8,808 nt of DNA from Bordetella parapertussis (GTDB taxonomy: Bacteria > Pseudomonadota > Gammaproteobacteria > Burkholderiales > Burkholderiaceae_D), in contig CAMBJI010000067.1 in assembly GCA_945867725.1 (NCBI GenBank), forward strand, positions 1-8,808, in the 5' to 3' direction. The position numbers and the translations under genes are program-made. This document shows, piece after piece, positions 1 to 6,774 of this stretch. A model generated the notes under the pieces. The model did no database searches. It saw nothing but the letters and a program-made list of their open reading frames with translations, and was not told the origin of the DNA. How positions within the stretch are numbered: position 1 is the first letter of the stretch; each line of letters begins with the position of its first letter.

Positions 1-415
1 TCGGAAAACACGACAGCAGCGCATTACCGTGATGGCCATGATCATAGACCGCATTCATGCCATAAGCGACATGATGGGTATCGCCTGCTAAAAATTCATG
101 CTGTGCCTGCACCGGCCATTTACCAGCATGCCGCAGTGCGAGCAAATCATGTCGCCCCTGTACTTCCTGAAGAAACAAGATGTCGGGTGCCATGGAGGTG
201 ATGGCCTGCTTGATGCCATGGACGCGCGGCCGCGTGCCGACAGTGCTCACGCCTTTGTGAATATTCCAGGTGGCGATACGAAGTTTCATGCCGCTCGGCG
301 TTCTAACGTTGGTCGCAATATGAATCGCATTACTAATCGCGTTATTAATCGAGGCATTCGTCGAGGCATTCTTCGTTTCATTGGTCGAAATAGGGGGCTC
401 GACGTCAGTGGCCAT
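1..415 (-). CDS. Endonuclease/exonuclease/phosphatase family protein, N-terminal part (gene runs off left edge)
   Basis: The minus-strand frame from 289 begins MKLRIATWNIHKG and continues through PDILFLQEVQG to GNALLSCFP at the window edge. The WNIHKG and LQEV motifs carry the Asn and metal-binding Glu expected at the N-terminus of the EEP (exonuclease III-like, Mg-dependent phosphodiesterase) fold. The substrate cannot be told from this part. Relatives usually start at the ATG at 289. The frame stays open upstream to an ATG at 415, only 12 bases after the nudB stop, which adds 42 Asn/Ala/Ser/Thr-rich residues encoded by a 12-bp repeat. I give 415 because the repeat keeps the frame and the spacing suits translational coupling, but 289 is a serious alternative. 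Neither start has a strong Shine-Dalgarno. Position after nudB is typical of betaproteobacteria, where a cardiolipin synthase gene often follows; that would lie outside this window. Confidence 0.85.
   Translation of the reverse strand, partial: MATDVEPPISTNETKNASTNASINNAISNAIHIATNVRTPSGMKLRIATWNIHKGVSTVGTRPRVHGIKQAITSMAPDILFLQEVQGRHDLLALRHAGKWPVQAQHEFLAGDTHHVAYGMNAVYDHGHHGNALLSCFP
311..394. repeat. Degenerate 12-bp tandem repeat, about seven units
   Basis: Seven consecutive 12-base units start at 311, 323, 335, 347, 359, 371 and 383. Every unit has TCG at positions 3-5, and four of them end in ATT; the clearest pair is cgaggcattcgt followed by cgaggcattctt. The repeat lies between the nudB stop and the conserved start of the EEP protein. 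The period is a multiple of three, so in the EEP frame it would encode a four-residue Asn-rich pattern (ASTN, ASIN and similar). Confidence 0.6.
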
Positions 416-427
416 GGATATGAGGAC

Positions 428-886
428 TCAACCGTGCCGGGATAATTGCAGGATAGCCTCCGCGTTGGAAGGCGAAAAACATTGATCCGCTGCCTCGCGC
501 CAAGAAAGCCAACGATACTGCAAATGCTCGCGCTCGGCTAACTGTATAGAGATGTCAGGCGGCACCAACAAACCGAATACATGCTCGGTGTTGTGCGTGA
601 CACCCTCGGCATAGCGATGACGCCAGACCGGATAGATCTCATACACATTCGAAAGTTGCCAGTCCCGTAGGTTTTTTGCAGGTACATGGTCACTGCCAAT
701 CAGGATGCCAGTTTCCTCCTGCACTTCTCGAATCGCAGTAGTTACCAGCGGCTCATCAAGCGCATCTTTGGAACCCGTGACGGATTGCCAAAAGCCGGGC
801 TTGTCGGCACGCTCAAGCAGCAGCACCTGCAAGTCAGCAGTGTGGATGACAACGAGAACGGATTCGGGAATTTTAGGGGCGGGCAT
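428..886 (-). CDS. nudB: Dihydroneopterin triphosphate pyrophosphatase (Nudix hydrolase NudB)
   Basis: This 152-residue Nudix hydrolase matches NudB, which removes pyrophosphate from dihydroneopterin triphosphate in cytosolic folate synthesis. The start PESVLVVIHT, then QVLLLERADKPGFWQSVTGS, is the usual NudB N-terminus. The Nudix box runs from G38 to I61 and contains REVQEETGI (53-61) with the metal-binding Glu residues. There are six rather than five residues between G38 and E45, which I believe is normal for betaproteobacterial NudB. The length is typical of the family. The ATG at 886 is the only sensible start, as an in-frame stop lies at 916-914. The ribosome-binding site is weak. The gene sits 49 bases after ankA and 12 bases before the longer EEP start, so the three probably share a transcript. 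A broken second copy lies at 3565-3915. Confidence 0.93.
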   Translation of the reverse strand: MPAPKIPESVLVVIHTADLQVLLLERADKPGFWQSVTGSKDALDEPLVTTAIREVQEETGILIGSDHVPAKNLRDWQLSNVYEIYPVWRHRYAEGVTHNTEHVFGLLVPPDISIQLAEREHLQYRWLSWREAADQCFSPSNAEAILQLSRHG

Positions 887-965
887 AAGATCGCAACGTG
901 TTGAACGCCGAAATCATTATGCCCTGTTTACCCTGCTATTGCTGCGCCGCGAAAGGCTCGGGCAC
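571..965 (-). repeat. Direct repeat, copy 1: nudB 5' two-thirds, spacer and end of ankA
   Basis: This stretch matches 3594-3988 in the same orientation, about 3,021-3,023 bases apart. It covers nudB codons 1-105, the 49-base spacer and the last codons of the ankyrin gene. By eye about 35 of some 270 aligned nudB bases differ, and about 8 of 58 in and next to the spacer differ. Similarity at the ankyrin end fades gradually into protein-level homology, so that boundary is approximate. Confidence 0.8.
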
Positions 966-3308
966 GACCACGCCCAACGCCGCATTGATCTGCCGCCATT
1001 GATCAAAAATCAGATCGGCATACAGATCCTGCTCTTCCTGCTCCAATCCATCCAAACCTTCCGTAAAACCCGGCATTATCAGAGGGTCAGGTGGATCACT
1101 CAGTGGTGCCTTCAATTGCGCCGACAAGCCAGGATACGTATCGTCTTCCTCTTCCTCGGACGTCAACCTCTCCAGGTTATCTGATTCAGCCGGCAGCTTA
1201 TGAGCTTTAGCCGACTGAATCAGCGACTTCTTCAATTCATCGAGCATTTTTTCGACGCTATATTTGCTGACAAGGTGCACAGCTTGGTCGACACTTACTA
1301 TCGGAGGCAAATCCAGCGGTTTGCGACGCACTACCTCCCATGCCTGGCCGACCAATCCGGTCAGTCGATCAGCATTCACGCTATAAAAACCCAGACGCTT
1401 TGATAAGGCCTTTTTAAAACTCGGCGCATGAAAATCACCACTCATTCTAGTTTGGCACAGTGCAGTGAAATGAGCCTCAAAATCTGCTGACTCGACGACC
1501 AACGATTCCTTAAATGCCAATATCATACCGTTGAGTTTCTGCAGTAATTTAGCTTTGAGTTTTCTCTCCAGTTTCGGCGACAGATGTTTTCCTGAAAAAA
1601 CATGAGCGAGTCCAGACGAGGCTTTCAGCATTCGCATTTTGTGCAGCAAAATACTTTGCATTTGCTTATCAAAAACGTCGTTTTTCTTACCGGCCAAAGC
1701 CTCGGTCAGCTGTATCCATTTCGTATGATCTGGAATCAAGCGATGATGGACAACATAAGAAAATAAAGGATGTTCTATGTAATAGCTGTCAAGAATTGGA
1801 ATAACTTCAAAATTTTCACTGTCAGAACTTATAACAGGACCACGTTTGATATCGTCCACATATTCACTGACAAAAACTTCACGCTGCGCTTTCTTCGATT
1901 TGGAAATCCCTCCTAAACCGGTCGCAGTGTTGGATTTTTTCAAGCTTTCAACGATACGGATCAGGTCCCGAAATTCAGCGAAAAAAACATCTAAACCACC
2001 TGAAAATGAAAGCATGGAATCATCATCAAAACCAAGATCACGAGCCTCAAGATTAAGACGCTCTAGTTTTCTTTTATACAAGGACAACAATACTTGATAC
2101 TGACCGTCCTTAATCGCCTCGTCGCGTATGTCATAGCAGAAGAGATAGCCCGCCGGATGAGCACCAAGAATTTCTACCTCCGCCACAATTTTGACCTTAG
2201 CCGCCAGAAGCGAATTAACGCAAGGCCAGTGCCTTTTTGAAAAAGCGCTGAAAATCGGTGTTCTACCTTGCGAGTCAGGCTCATCTGCTGGCGCACCTTG
2301 CGCCAGCAACCAATCCACGACCCGTTGTTGACCGTGAGCCGCAGCGTAATACATACAATTGCGCCCATGATCATCCTCTGCGGCAAAGTCGGCATCATGC
2401 GCTTGGAGCAAGCTGGCGGCATCTAGATTACCCTTACCACAAGCCTGCATCAGTGGCGTCAGACCCGAGTCAGCAGACACATTAACGTCCGCGCCCAGTT
2501 CGATTAACCATTCCATCACTGCCAAGTGACCGCTTTCGACAGCATAATGCAGGCAGCTTCTTCCAGCAGCATCTGTGGCGTCAAAGTTCGCGTGATGCGC
2601 TTGGAGAAGACGGAGGATCTCTTTATTACCCCGAGCACAGGCTTGCATGAGCGGTGTGACACCGAAGGTGGTGGACGAATCAACGACAGCTCCCCCATCT
2701 AGTAACCAAGCTAACATTTCGCTGTCATCACTTTCGATAGCGAAATGCAGGCAGCATTTTCCAGAGGCGTCTTTGATGTCCAGATTCGCACCTCCCGAAT
2801 GGAGCAACTTGGCAATATTGAGATGACCCGACTTTACGGCGTGTACCAGCGCAATGTTGACGTCCTTGTAATTGCTGGATTCGACAAAAGTACGAACCAC
2901 CGACTCAAAACCATGCGACGCCGCATAAATAAGCGGATTCGCCCCCGACAGAGAGGGTGTTGCACATAGCGCATCCAACACTGCTTGGTGCTCCCGAATC
3001 AACGCATCCCGGGGGTCTTTCTCTTCAACCAGCACCTCCAACCGTTCAGGTGTCGGCACTTCCTCCTCACCGCGCCGTCGCTTGAGGACGGGTTCGCTCG
3101 AGGTCTCAACATCCATGCACTGATCCTCCGCTGAACGTCCCCGCTTCAAACCACGCTCGGATGCGGTGTATTCGTGCCCCGTCTCACCTTGAACCGCGGG
3201 CCGGTTAAGCAACCTAGGTAACTCGGGGCGGGGTGGCAGGATTTGCGGGGGAATGGGGGCCGGCGCTTGCGCAGGCGGGGCAGCAGGCTTGAGACCGGGG
3301 ACCGACAT
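936..3308 (-). CDS. Ankyrin-repeat protein with unrecognised conserved C-terminal region (ankA)
   Basis: This 790-residue protein starts at the ATG at 3308, preceded by GAAAGGA ten bases upstream; an upstream in-frame ATG at 3395 lacks such support. Residues 8-31 are proline-rich. Two basic clusters, KRGR (55-58) and KRRR (76-79), resemble a nuclear localisation signal. About eight ankyrin repeats fill residues 122-381, with repeated TPLMQA, CLHYA and WLL motifs in alternating 33-residue types. Residues about 400-790 match the ankB remnant and ankC, with VNADRL (644-649), an acidic run before YPGLSA (725-730), PGF (746-748), QWRQ (770-773) and a Gln-Gln end. I do not recognise that domain. 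No signal peptide or membrane segment is evident. Ankyrin repeats bind proteins. A role as a host-directed effector is inference from the ankyrins and basic clusters; an intracellular scaffold or antitoxin-like role is also possible. Confidence 0.9.
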   Translation of the reverse strand: MSVPGLKPAAPPAQAPAPIPPQILPPRPELPRLLNRPAVQGETGHEYTASERGLKRGRSAEDQCMDVETSSEPVLKRRRGEEEVPTPERLEVLVEEKDPRDALIREHQAVLDALCATPSLSGANPLIYAASHGFESVVRTFVESSNYKDVNIALVHAVKSGHLNIAKLLHSGGANLDIKDASGKCCLHFAIESDDSEMLAWLLDGGAVVDSSTTFGVTPLMQACARGNKEILRLLQAHHANFDATDAAGRSCLHYAVESGHLAVMEWLIELGADVNVSADSGLTPLMQACGKGNLDAASLLQAHDADFAAEDDHGRNCMYYAAAHGQQRVVDWLLAQGAPADEPDSQGRTPIFSAFSKRHWPCVNSLLAAKVKIVAEVEILGAHPAGYLFCYDIRDEAIKDGQYQVLLSLYKRKLERLNLEARDLGFDDDSMLSFSGGLDVFFAEFRDLIRIVESLKKSNTATGLGGISKSKKAQREVFVSEYVDDIKRGPVISSDSENFEVIPILDSYYIEHPLFSYVVHHRLIPDHTKWIQLTEALAGKKNDVFDKQMQSILLHKMRMLKASSGLAHVFSGKHLSPKLERKLKAKLLQKLNGMILAFKESLVVESADFEAHFTALCQTRMSGDFHAPSFKKALSKRLGFYSVNADRLTGLVGQAWEVVRRKPLDLPPIVSVDQAVHLVSKYSVEKMLDELKKSLIQSAKAHKLPAESDNLERLTSEEEEDDTYPGLSAQLKAPLSDPPDPLIMPGFTEGLDGLEQEEQDLYADLIFDQWRQINAALGVVVPEPFAAQQ
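2268..2861 (-). repeat. Three 66-residue (198-bp) double-ankyrin modules in ankA
   Basis: Modules span 2861-2664, 2663-2466 and 2465-2268, or residues 150-215, 216-281 and 282-347. Each joins one ankyrin of TPLMQA type to one of CLHYA type. The last two are most alike (GVTPLMQACARGN against GLTPLMQACGKGN). The first is more diverged. Confidence 0.75.
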
Positions 3309-3318
3309 GGCGAATGAT

Positions 3319-3325
3319 TCCTTTC
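3319..3325 (-). promoter_or_regulatory. Ribosome-binding site of ankA
   Basis: On the minus strand GAAAGGA lies ten bases before the ATG at 3308. It is the best Shine-Dalgarno match near the gene and favours this start over the in-frame ATG at 3395. Confidence 0.6.
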
Positions 3326-3421
3326 GTTGTAAGCACATTGAAGACCGGGCAGCGCACGCTTTTGTGGCGGGCGTAGAGGTCTTTGAGTGATACAACGCGG
3401 CAACGAGTTCCGGGATTACCG

Positions 3422-3456
3422 TTGTTACGTGCAGAAAAAATGCCGGTCAACGACCG
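3422..3456 (-). promoter_or_regulatory. Possible ankA promoter with overlapping inverted repeat
   Basis: On the minus strand TTGACC (3450-3445) is followed after 17 bases by TAACAA (3427-3422). The -35 box is close to consensus, while the -10 box is poor at three of six. An inverted repeat, CGGTC-AAC-GACCG (3444-3456), overlaps the -35 box and could be an operator. The signal is weak, but it lies in the only non-coding stretch upstream of ankA. Confidence 0.25.
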
Positions 3457-3522
3457 ACGACATGGGATTGTCGCCTCGAGGACACGAAGTGCGCTGGTGG
3501 AGATGTAAAAGACGATGGGGAG

Positions 3523-3552
3523 ACGACGTCGCAGCGCGTGCCGCGACGACGT
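3523..3552. other. Imperfect GC-rich hairpin downstream of the nudB remnant
   Basis: ACGACGTCGC (3523-3532) and GCGACGACGT (3543-3552) pair with one mismatch around a ten-base loop. The stem resembles the ankC terminator stem at 6783-6802. On the minus strand it is followed by gtctccccatcgtctttta rather than a clean T-run, so it may be a decayed or weak terminator. A second inverted repeat, GTAGGCA/TGCCTAC (3551-3557 and 3573-3579), adjoins it. Confidence 0.35.
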
Positions 3553-3564
3553 AGGCAGAGAAAA

Positions 3565-3915
3565 TCAGCCTTTGCCTACAGGCTCCACAGCACGCCCAAA
3601 CACGTGCTCAGTATTGTGGGTGACGCCCTCGGCATAGCGATGACGCCAGACCGGATAGATCTCATAGACGTTGGAAAGTTGCCAGTCCCGAAGATTTTTG
3701 ACGGGGACATGCTCACTACCAATCAGGATGCCGGTTTCTTCATGCACTTCCCGGATCGCGGTGGTGACCAGCTGCTCATCGAGCGTATCTTTGGAACCCG
3801 TGACGGATTGCCAGAAACCGGGCTTGTCCGCTCTTTCCAGCAGTAACACCTGCAAGTCAGCTGTGTGAATGACAACGAGGACGGATTCGGGTTTTAGGGG
3901 CGGGCATAAGATCAA
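3565..3915 (-). pseudogene. Broken second copy of nudB (truncated and frameshifted)
   Basis: Residues equivalent to NudB 7-105 are present with five changes in 99 (A42T, P46Q, Q56H, D66E, A70V), and the Nudix box is intact. After the glycine of EHVFG the match stops at about 3594. A foreign tail of about ten residues leads to a stop at 3565, so the last 47 residues of NudB are lost. At the 5' end the original ATG (3907) is still there, but two bases are missing near 3890 relative to the intact copy, which puts that ATG out of frame. The open frame can begin only at a TTG (3915) or similar. It follows the ankB remnant by the same short spacer seen between ankA and nudB. Activity is very unlikely without the C-terminal part. 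Confidence 0.85.
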
Positions 3916-3988
3916 AACGCGTTAAACGCCGAGATCATTATGCCCGGTTTACTCCGCTATTGCTGTGACATCACAACCTCGGGCAGTA
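3594..3988 (-). repeat. Direct repeat, copy 2: nudB fragment, spacer and end of ankB
   Basis: This is the partner of 571-965. The left boundary at about 3594 is sharp and marks a recombination junction, with sequence to the left unrelated to nudB. The right side passes through the 41-49-base spacer into the ankyrin gene 3' end, where nucleotide identity falls but protein homology continues. Confidence 0.8.
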
Positions 3989-4586
3989 CCACCCCCAGCG
4001 CCGACCACATCTGCCGCCACTGACCAAAGATTTGATCGGCATAAGTTTCCTGATCTTCTTGCTGCAAGGTAGCCAATCCCTTCGAAAACCCCGGCAATAT
4101 CCACTCTTCAGTATCCTCAAGCACCGCCTTGTTTATTTGAGTGAACAGGCGCTCCATTACTTGCGACTCGCTCAAACCATATACTTGCCCAATGGTCGCC
4201 ATCGGTGGCAAATCCATTGGCTCAAGGCGAACTTCCTTCCAAACGTTTTTGACCAACTCAGTCATACGGTCCGCATTCACCCTATAAATGCCCTGCTTAG
4301 TCAGCGCTTTGGAAAAGCCTGCTGCGTCAAAATCTCCTCCCAGCCTGATGTATTTTTTGCAGAGCACTTTCAACGTTTCAGGCAATCGTGCCAGATCATT
4401 CAAAAAATACTCCTCGGTCGCCAGCAGCAAGGTCTCTAGCTGACGCTTAAGCACATTGACGATAACGGACAGGGTTGTCGGTGAAAGATGCGCATCTTGA
4501 AATGGTCGGTTACTTTGCCACGCACGCTGAATTGCATGCAGAAGCGGGCTCGCCTTATCTTTCAGGAGAATACGTTTGCGCTGGTC
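3957..4586 (-). pseudogene. 5'-truncated remnant of an ankyrin-family gene, C-terminal region only (ankB)
   Basis: The open frame gives 209 residues matching the C-terminal regions of ankA and ankC, including GIYRVNADRM, LPGF, GQWRQ and a Gln-Gln end. Homology to ankC is clear as far upstream as RKRILLKDK, next to an in-frame stop at 4587-4589. The GTG at 4454 therefore lies inside the conserved region and is not a natural start. No ankyrin repeats and no upstream start remain. The segment containing YPGLSA and the acidic linker in the paralogs is missing, so TQINKAVLEDTEEWILPGF runs straight on. The lost 5' end lies within about 90 bases of the oleate hydratase stop, suggesting that the event which placed that gene here removed it. 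A short expressed fragment cannot be excluded. Confidence 0.8.
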
Positions 4587-4672
4587 TCACTTGCTTGGTT
4601 CGGCGACTAGTCCAAAGTCAGAAGAGCGCGCCATGTTGACTACGTCATGCGCCGGTTGGAGCAAACCCTAGT

Positions 4673-6244
4673 TCACTTGAACGCCTTGATTAACGCTTCG
4701 AACTGAACCAACCGCGATTTGTCGTGTGGTGTGACTGGGGGAATTTTGCGTGCGATTGCCATCAGCGCATAAACTGCCATCTGGGCGGCCCGCACCGAAT
4801 ACTCCACCATAAAGACGACATCATCCGCAATTTCGACAAACTGGCTAACGAATGCCAGGTTCTTCGAACCGACCGGTACCGGTAACGGTCGATCACTGTG
4901 CATGCGCGGCATGAACATGCTGGTGATGTAAGGCATTCTGCATGGAATGCAATTAGCCAACGCCATGACCTCTGAATCAATTCGGAGATGGCCGCATAGT
5001 TCCTGCAGGATTTCTGCACCGGTGCACGCATCCATCGGTTTTGCAACGAAATTGCCGATCCGGTCGGGAAACAGCGCATATCCCCAAAAGACTTGCACGT
5101 TGGCAGGCTGATTGGCGAAATGAGGTTGATGCGCGAGCACAATGGACATCAACCAGTTCGAGTCCTTGAACGTCACCAATCCACCTATACCTGACTCATT
5201 GCCGCTGAACTGATGCATCATCTCGAAAAATTTCGAGTTCGTCAGCGTGACGGTGAACGATTCCCAGCACGACTGCGCGATGCTGTTATTGAACGCGGCA
5301 GGATTGCCGAACTCTGGTCTTCCTTGCGCCAGTTTTTCCCAGAGTACCCATCCACCGCTGCCTGTCTTATTTAGCTTGTCAGGCGCGCTGTTCATCGAGC
5401 CCAGACTAGACGCATCGGTCATTGAACCGTTTTGCAGGAAAACGAAGTCAAGGTCATTCACGACAAGTACTTCATTGATACCGTTACGCAAGCAATGAAT
5501 GCCGGTCACGACGAGCTTGCCGTCTTCGGTCTTGTGATCGATATCGGTTACTTTGCAATTCGTGACGAAACGCACACCGCTTTTTCCAAGCCAGGCTTGT
5601 AGAGGAAGAACCAGCGAGTCATATTGGTTATAAACGGTTCTTTTGACACCAGCGAGCGTTTCAATGCGCGAAAATTCGAGCATGAAGCGGTGCAGGTAAC
5701 GTTTGAATTCTACGGCGCTATGCCATGGCTGAAATGCAAACGTAGTGGCCCACATGAACCAGAATTCGGTCTCAAAAAACGCAGGTGAAAGCCAGTCGGT
5801 AATACAGCTTTTGCCTAACACCACTTCGTCGGCGTTGCTGAGTTTCAGCAATTCGGCGCGGTCATGCATGGAGAACCCCATCGACGTCACCGGAACCTTC
5901 GCTCGGCGCTTGTCAACTAGCCGCGCCATCGAATGCGCGCGATTCTTCTCATTGAATTCCACAGTCTCGTCGAATACGGACTTGCCTTCATTGTGCAGCG
6001 ACGGAATCGATTTGAATAAATCCCAGGTGCACTCGTAGTTATCCGTCGTCAACATGCGCCCACCGCGCATCGAATAGCCATTGGCAGCATCTCCCGAACC
6101 ATCCAGACTGCCGCCCATGACGGGTTCCGCTTCGAGGATCGAAATATTTTCGCCTGGCACGCCGCCATCACGAATCATGAACGCGGCAGCAGCCAGGGAT
6201 CCGATCCCGCCCCCTACGAGATAAATTCTAGGTTTCATATCCAT
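4673..6244 (-). CDS. ohyA: Oleate hydratase, FAD-dependent (fatty acid double-bond hydratase)
   Basis: This 523-residue protein belongs to the oleate hydratase (MCRA-like) family, which adds water to the cis-9 double bond of unsaturated fatty acids such as oleate to give 10-hydroxystearate. Residues 9-18 form the FAD-binding Rossmann motif LVGGGIGSLA, with E38 ending the second strand. RGGRM (60-64), YECTWDLFKSIPSL (70-83), FAFQPWHSAVEFKRY (169-183) and NQYDSLVLPLQ (206-216) are family landmarks. Y183 aligns by spacing with the catalytic Tyr, but position 64, where most members have the catalytic Glu of RGGRE, is Met. The length is at the short end of the family. The start may be the ATG at 6244 or the one at 6238, and the ribosome-binding site is weak. 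It is flanked by ankyrin-family genes. It probably forms its own transcript, as a terminator lies upstream. Confidence 0.92.
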   Translation of the reverse strand: MDMKPRIYLVGGGIGSLAAAAFMIRDGGVPGENISILEAEPVMGGSLDGSGDAANGYSMRGGRMLTTDNYECTWDLFKSIPSLHNEGKSVFDETVEFNEKNRAHSMARLVDKRRAKVPVTSMGFSMHDRAELLKLSNADEVVLGKSCITDWLSPAFFETEFWFMWATTFAFQPWHSAVEFKRYLHRFMLEFSRIETLAGVKRTVYNQYDSLVLPLQAWLGKSGVRFVTNCKVTDIDHKTEDGKLVVTGIHCLRNGINEVLVVNDLDFVFLQNGSMTDASSLGSMNSAPDKLNKTGSGGWVLWEKLAQGRPEFGNPAAFNNSIAQSCWESFTVTLTNSKFFEMMHQFSGNESGIGGLVTFKDSNWLMSIVLAHQPHFANQPANVQVFWGYALFPDRIGNFVAKPMDACTGAEILQELCGHLRIDSEVMALANCIPCRMPYITSMFMPRMHSDRPLPVPVGSKNLAFVSQFVEIADDVVFMVEYSVRAAQMAVYALMAIARKIPPVTPHDKSRLVQFEALIKAFK

Positions 6245-6302
6245 GTACTTTACTTAAGAAATCGGATGAAAAATTCAGGAAATTCATGTGTCTATCGCGT
6301 GA

Positions 6303-6331
6303 CTAATCGAATAATTCTGCATGACTGTCAA
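6303..6331 (-). promoter_or_regulatory. Possible ohyA promoter
   Basis: A perfect -35 hexamer TTGACA lies at 6331-6326 on the minus strand. After 17 bases comes GATTAG (6308-6303), which matches the -10 consensus at only three positions. It would start transcription about 50 bases before the ohyA ATG. Only the -35 box is convincing. Confidence 0.25.
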
Positions 6332-6571
6332 CGAGTCGACTCTTCCAACTCCAGCATGACAGAACCAGCGAGAGGCCCATTGATGCGCGCCGAAGATTGA
6401 CCAAGTAATTAAGGTCATTGAAAAAAATTACAAGCGAAAATTCCGCGTAACGCAGCGAAGGCTGACGGAGAAAGTTAATGTCGGCGCTTTAGGTAAAGAT
6501 GCCAATGGCCCCATGCAGGTGGTATCTGGTTCGGTCCGACGCCAGCGAGTGCATTACGAATGCATCGCCTG

Positions 6572-6771
6572 CTAATCGATGATATTGATATCGGCTGCGG
6601 TGGCTATTTGCTCATCAATGACAGGCGTTGCTGATGTCGTGTCTGTGGTGGGTGCTGCGACTGAAGTTTGTGGCGTCTATTTCTTTCAAACAGATCACCG
6701 ATTTCTTGCCTGATTTCCCGGATCCGTCCGTCGTTAATGTCAAGCTTGATGACGGTTGTATTGACTTTCAA
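6572..6771 (-). pseudogene. Possible remnant of a small unidentified gene (frameshifted)
   Basis: One minus frame, from a TTG at 6771, gives a protein-like stretch, IKLDINDGRIREIRQEIGDL. It would need to shift near 6680 to join a second frame, which runs from just after a stop (6677-6679) to a stop at 6572-6574. That second frame encodes 34 residues rich in Thr, Ala and Pro and ends in AADINIID, which looks like a natural C-terminal tail. No start or ribosome-binding site is seen, and I recognise no family. It may be chance. Confidence 0.2.
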
Positions 6772-6774
6772 GGC

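Larger units (their letters stand above)
6245..6774. other. Stretch of about 530 bases without a convincing intact gene
   Basis: This region separates the ankC terminator from ohyA. It holds the possible ohyA promoter, an inverted repeat TGCATT-ACG-AATGCA (6550-6564), a small palindrome GATAT-TG-ATATC (6581-6592) and a possible small gene remnant (6572-6771). Short open frames on both strands show no family motif and no good ribosome-binding site. Confidence 0.6.

Noticed and set aside
98..445. Plus-strand open frame of 115 codons
   Set aside because: It overlaps the EEP start and the 12-bp repeat in antisense. The opposite strand has clear EEP motifs, and this frame has none.
705..1184. Plus-strand open frame of 159 codons
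   Set aside because: It is antisense to nudB and the end of ankA, both well supported, and its protein shows no recognisable features.
3308..3395. Longer ankA start at the ATG at 3395
   Set aside because: The extra 29 residues have no support, while GAAAGGA ten bases before the ATG at 3308 is a good ribosome-binding site.
3594..3988. The nudB fragment as an integration attachment site of a mobile element
   Set aside because: The 3 kb between the copies holds only ankA and the shared spacer, with no integrase, transposase or terminal repeats. Homologous recombination explains it more simply.
4032..4439. Plus-strand open frame of 135 codons
   Set aside because: It is antisense to the ankB remnant, whose frame aligns with two paralogs. 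The open frame is a by-product.
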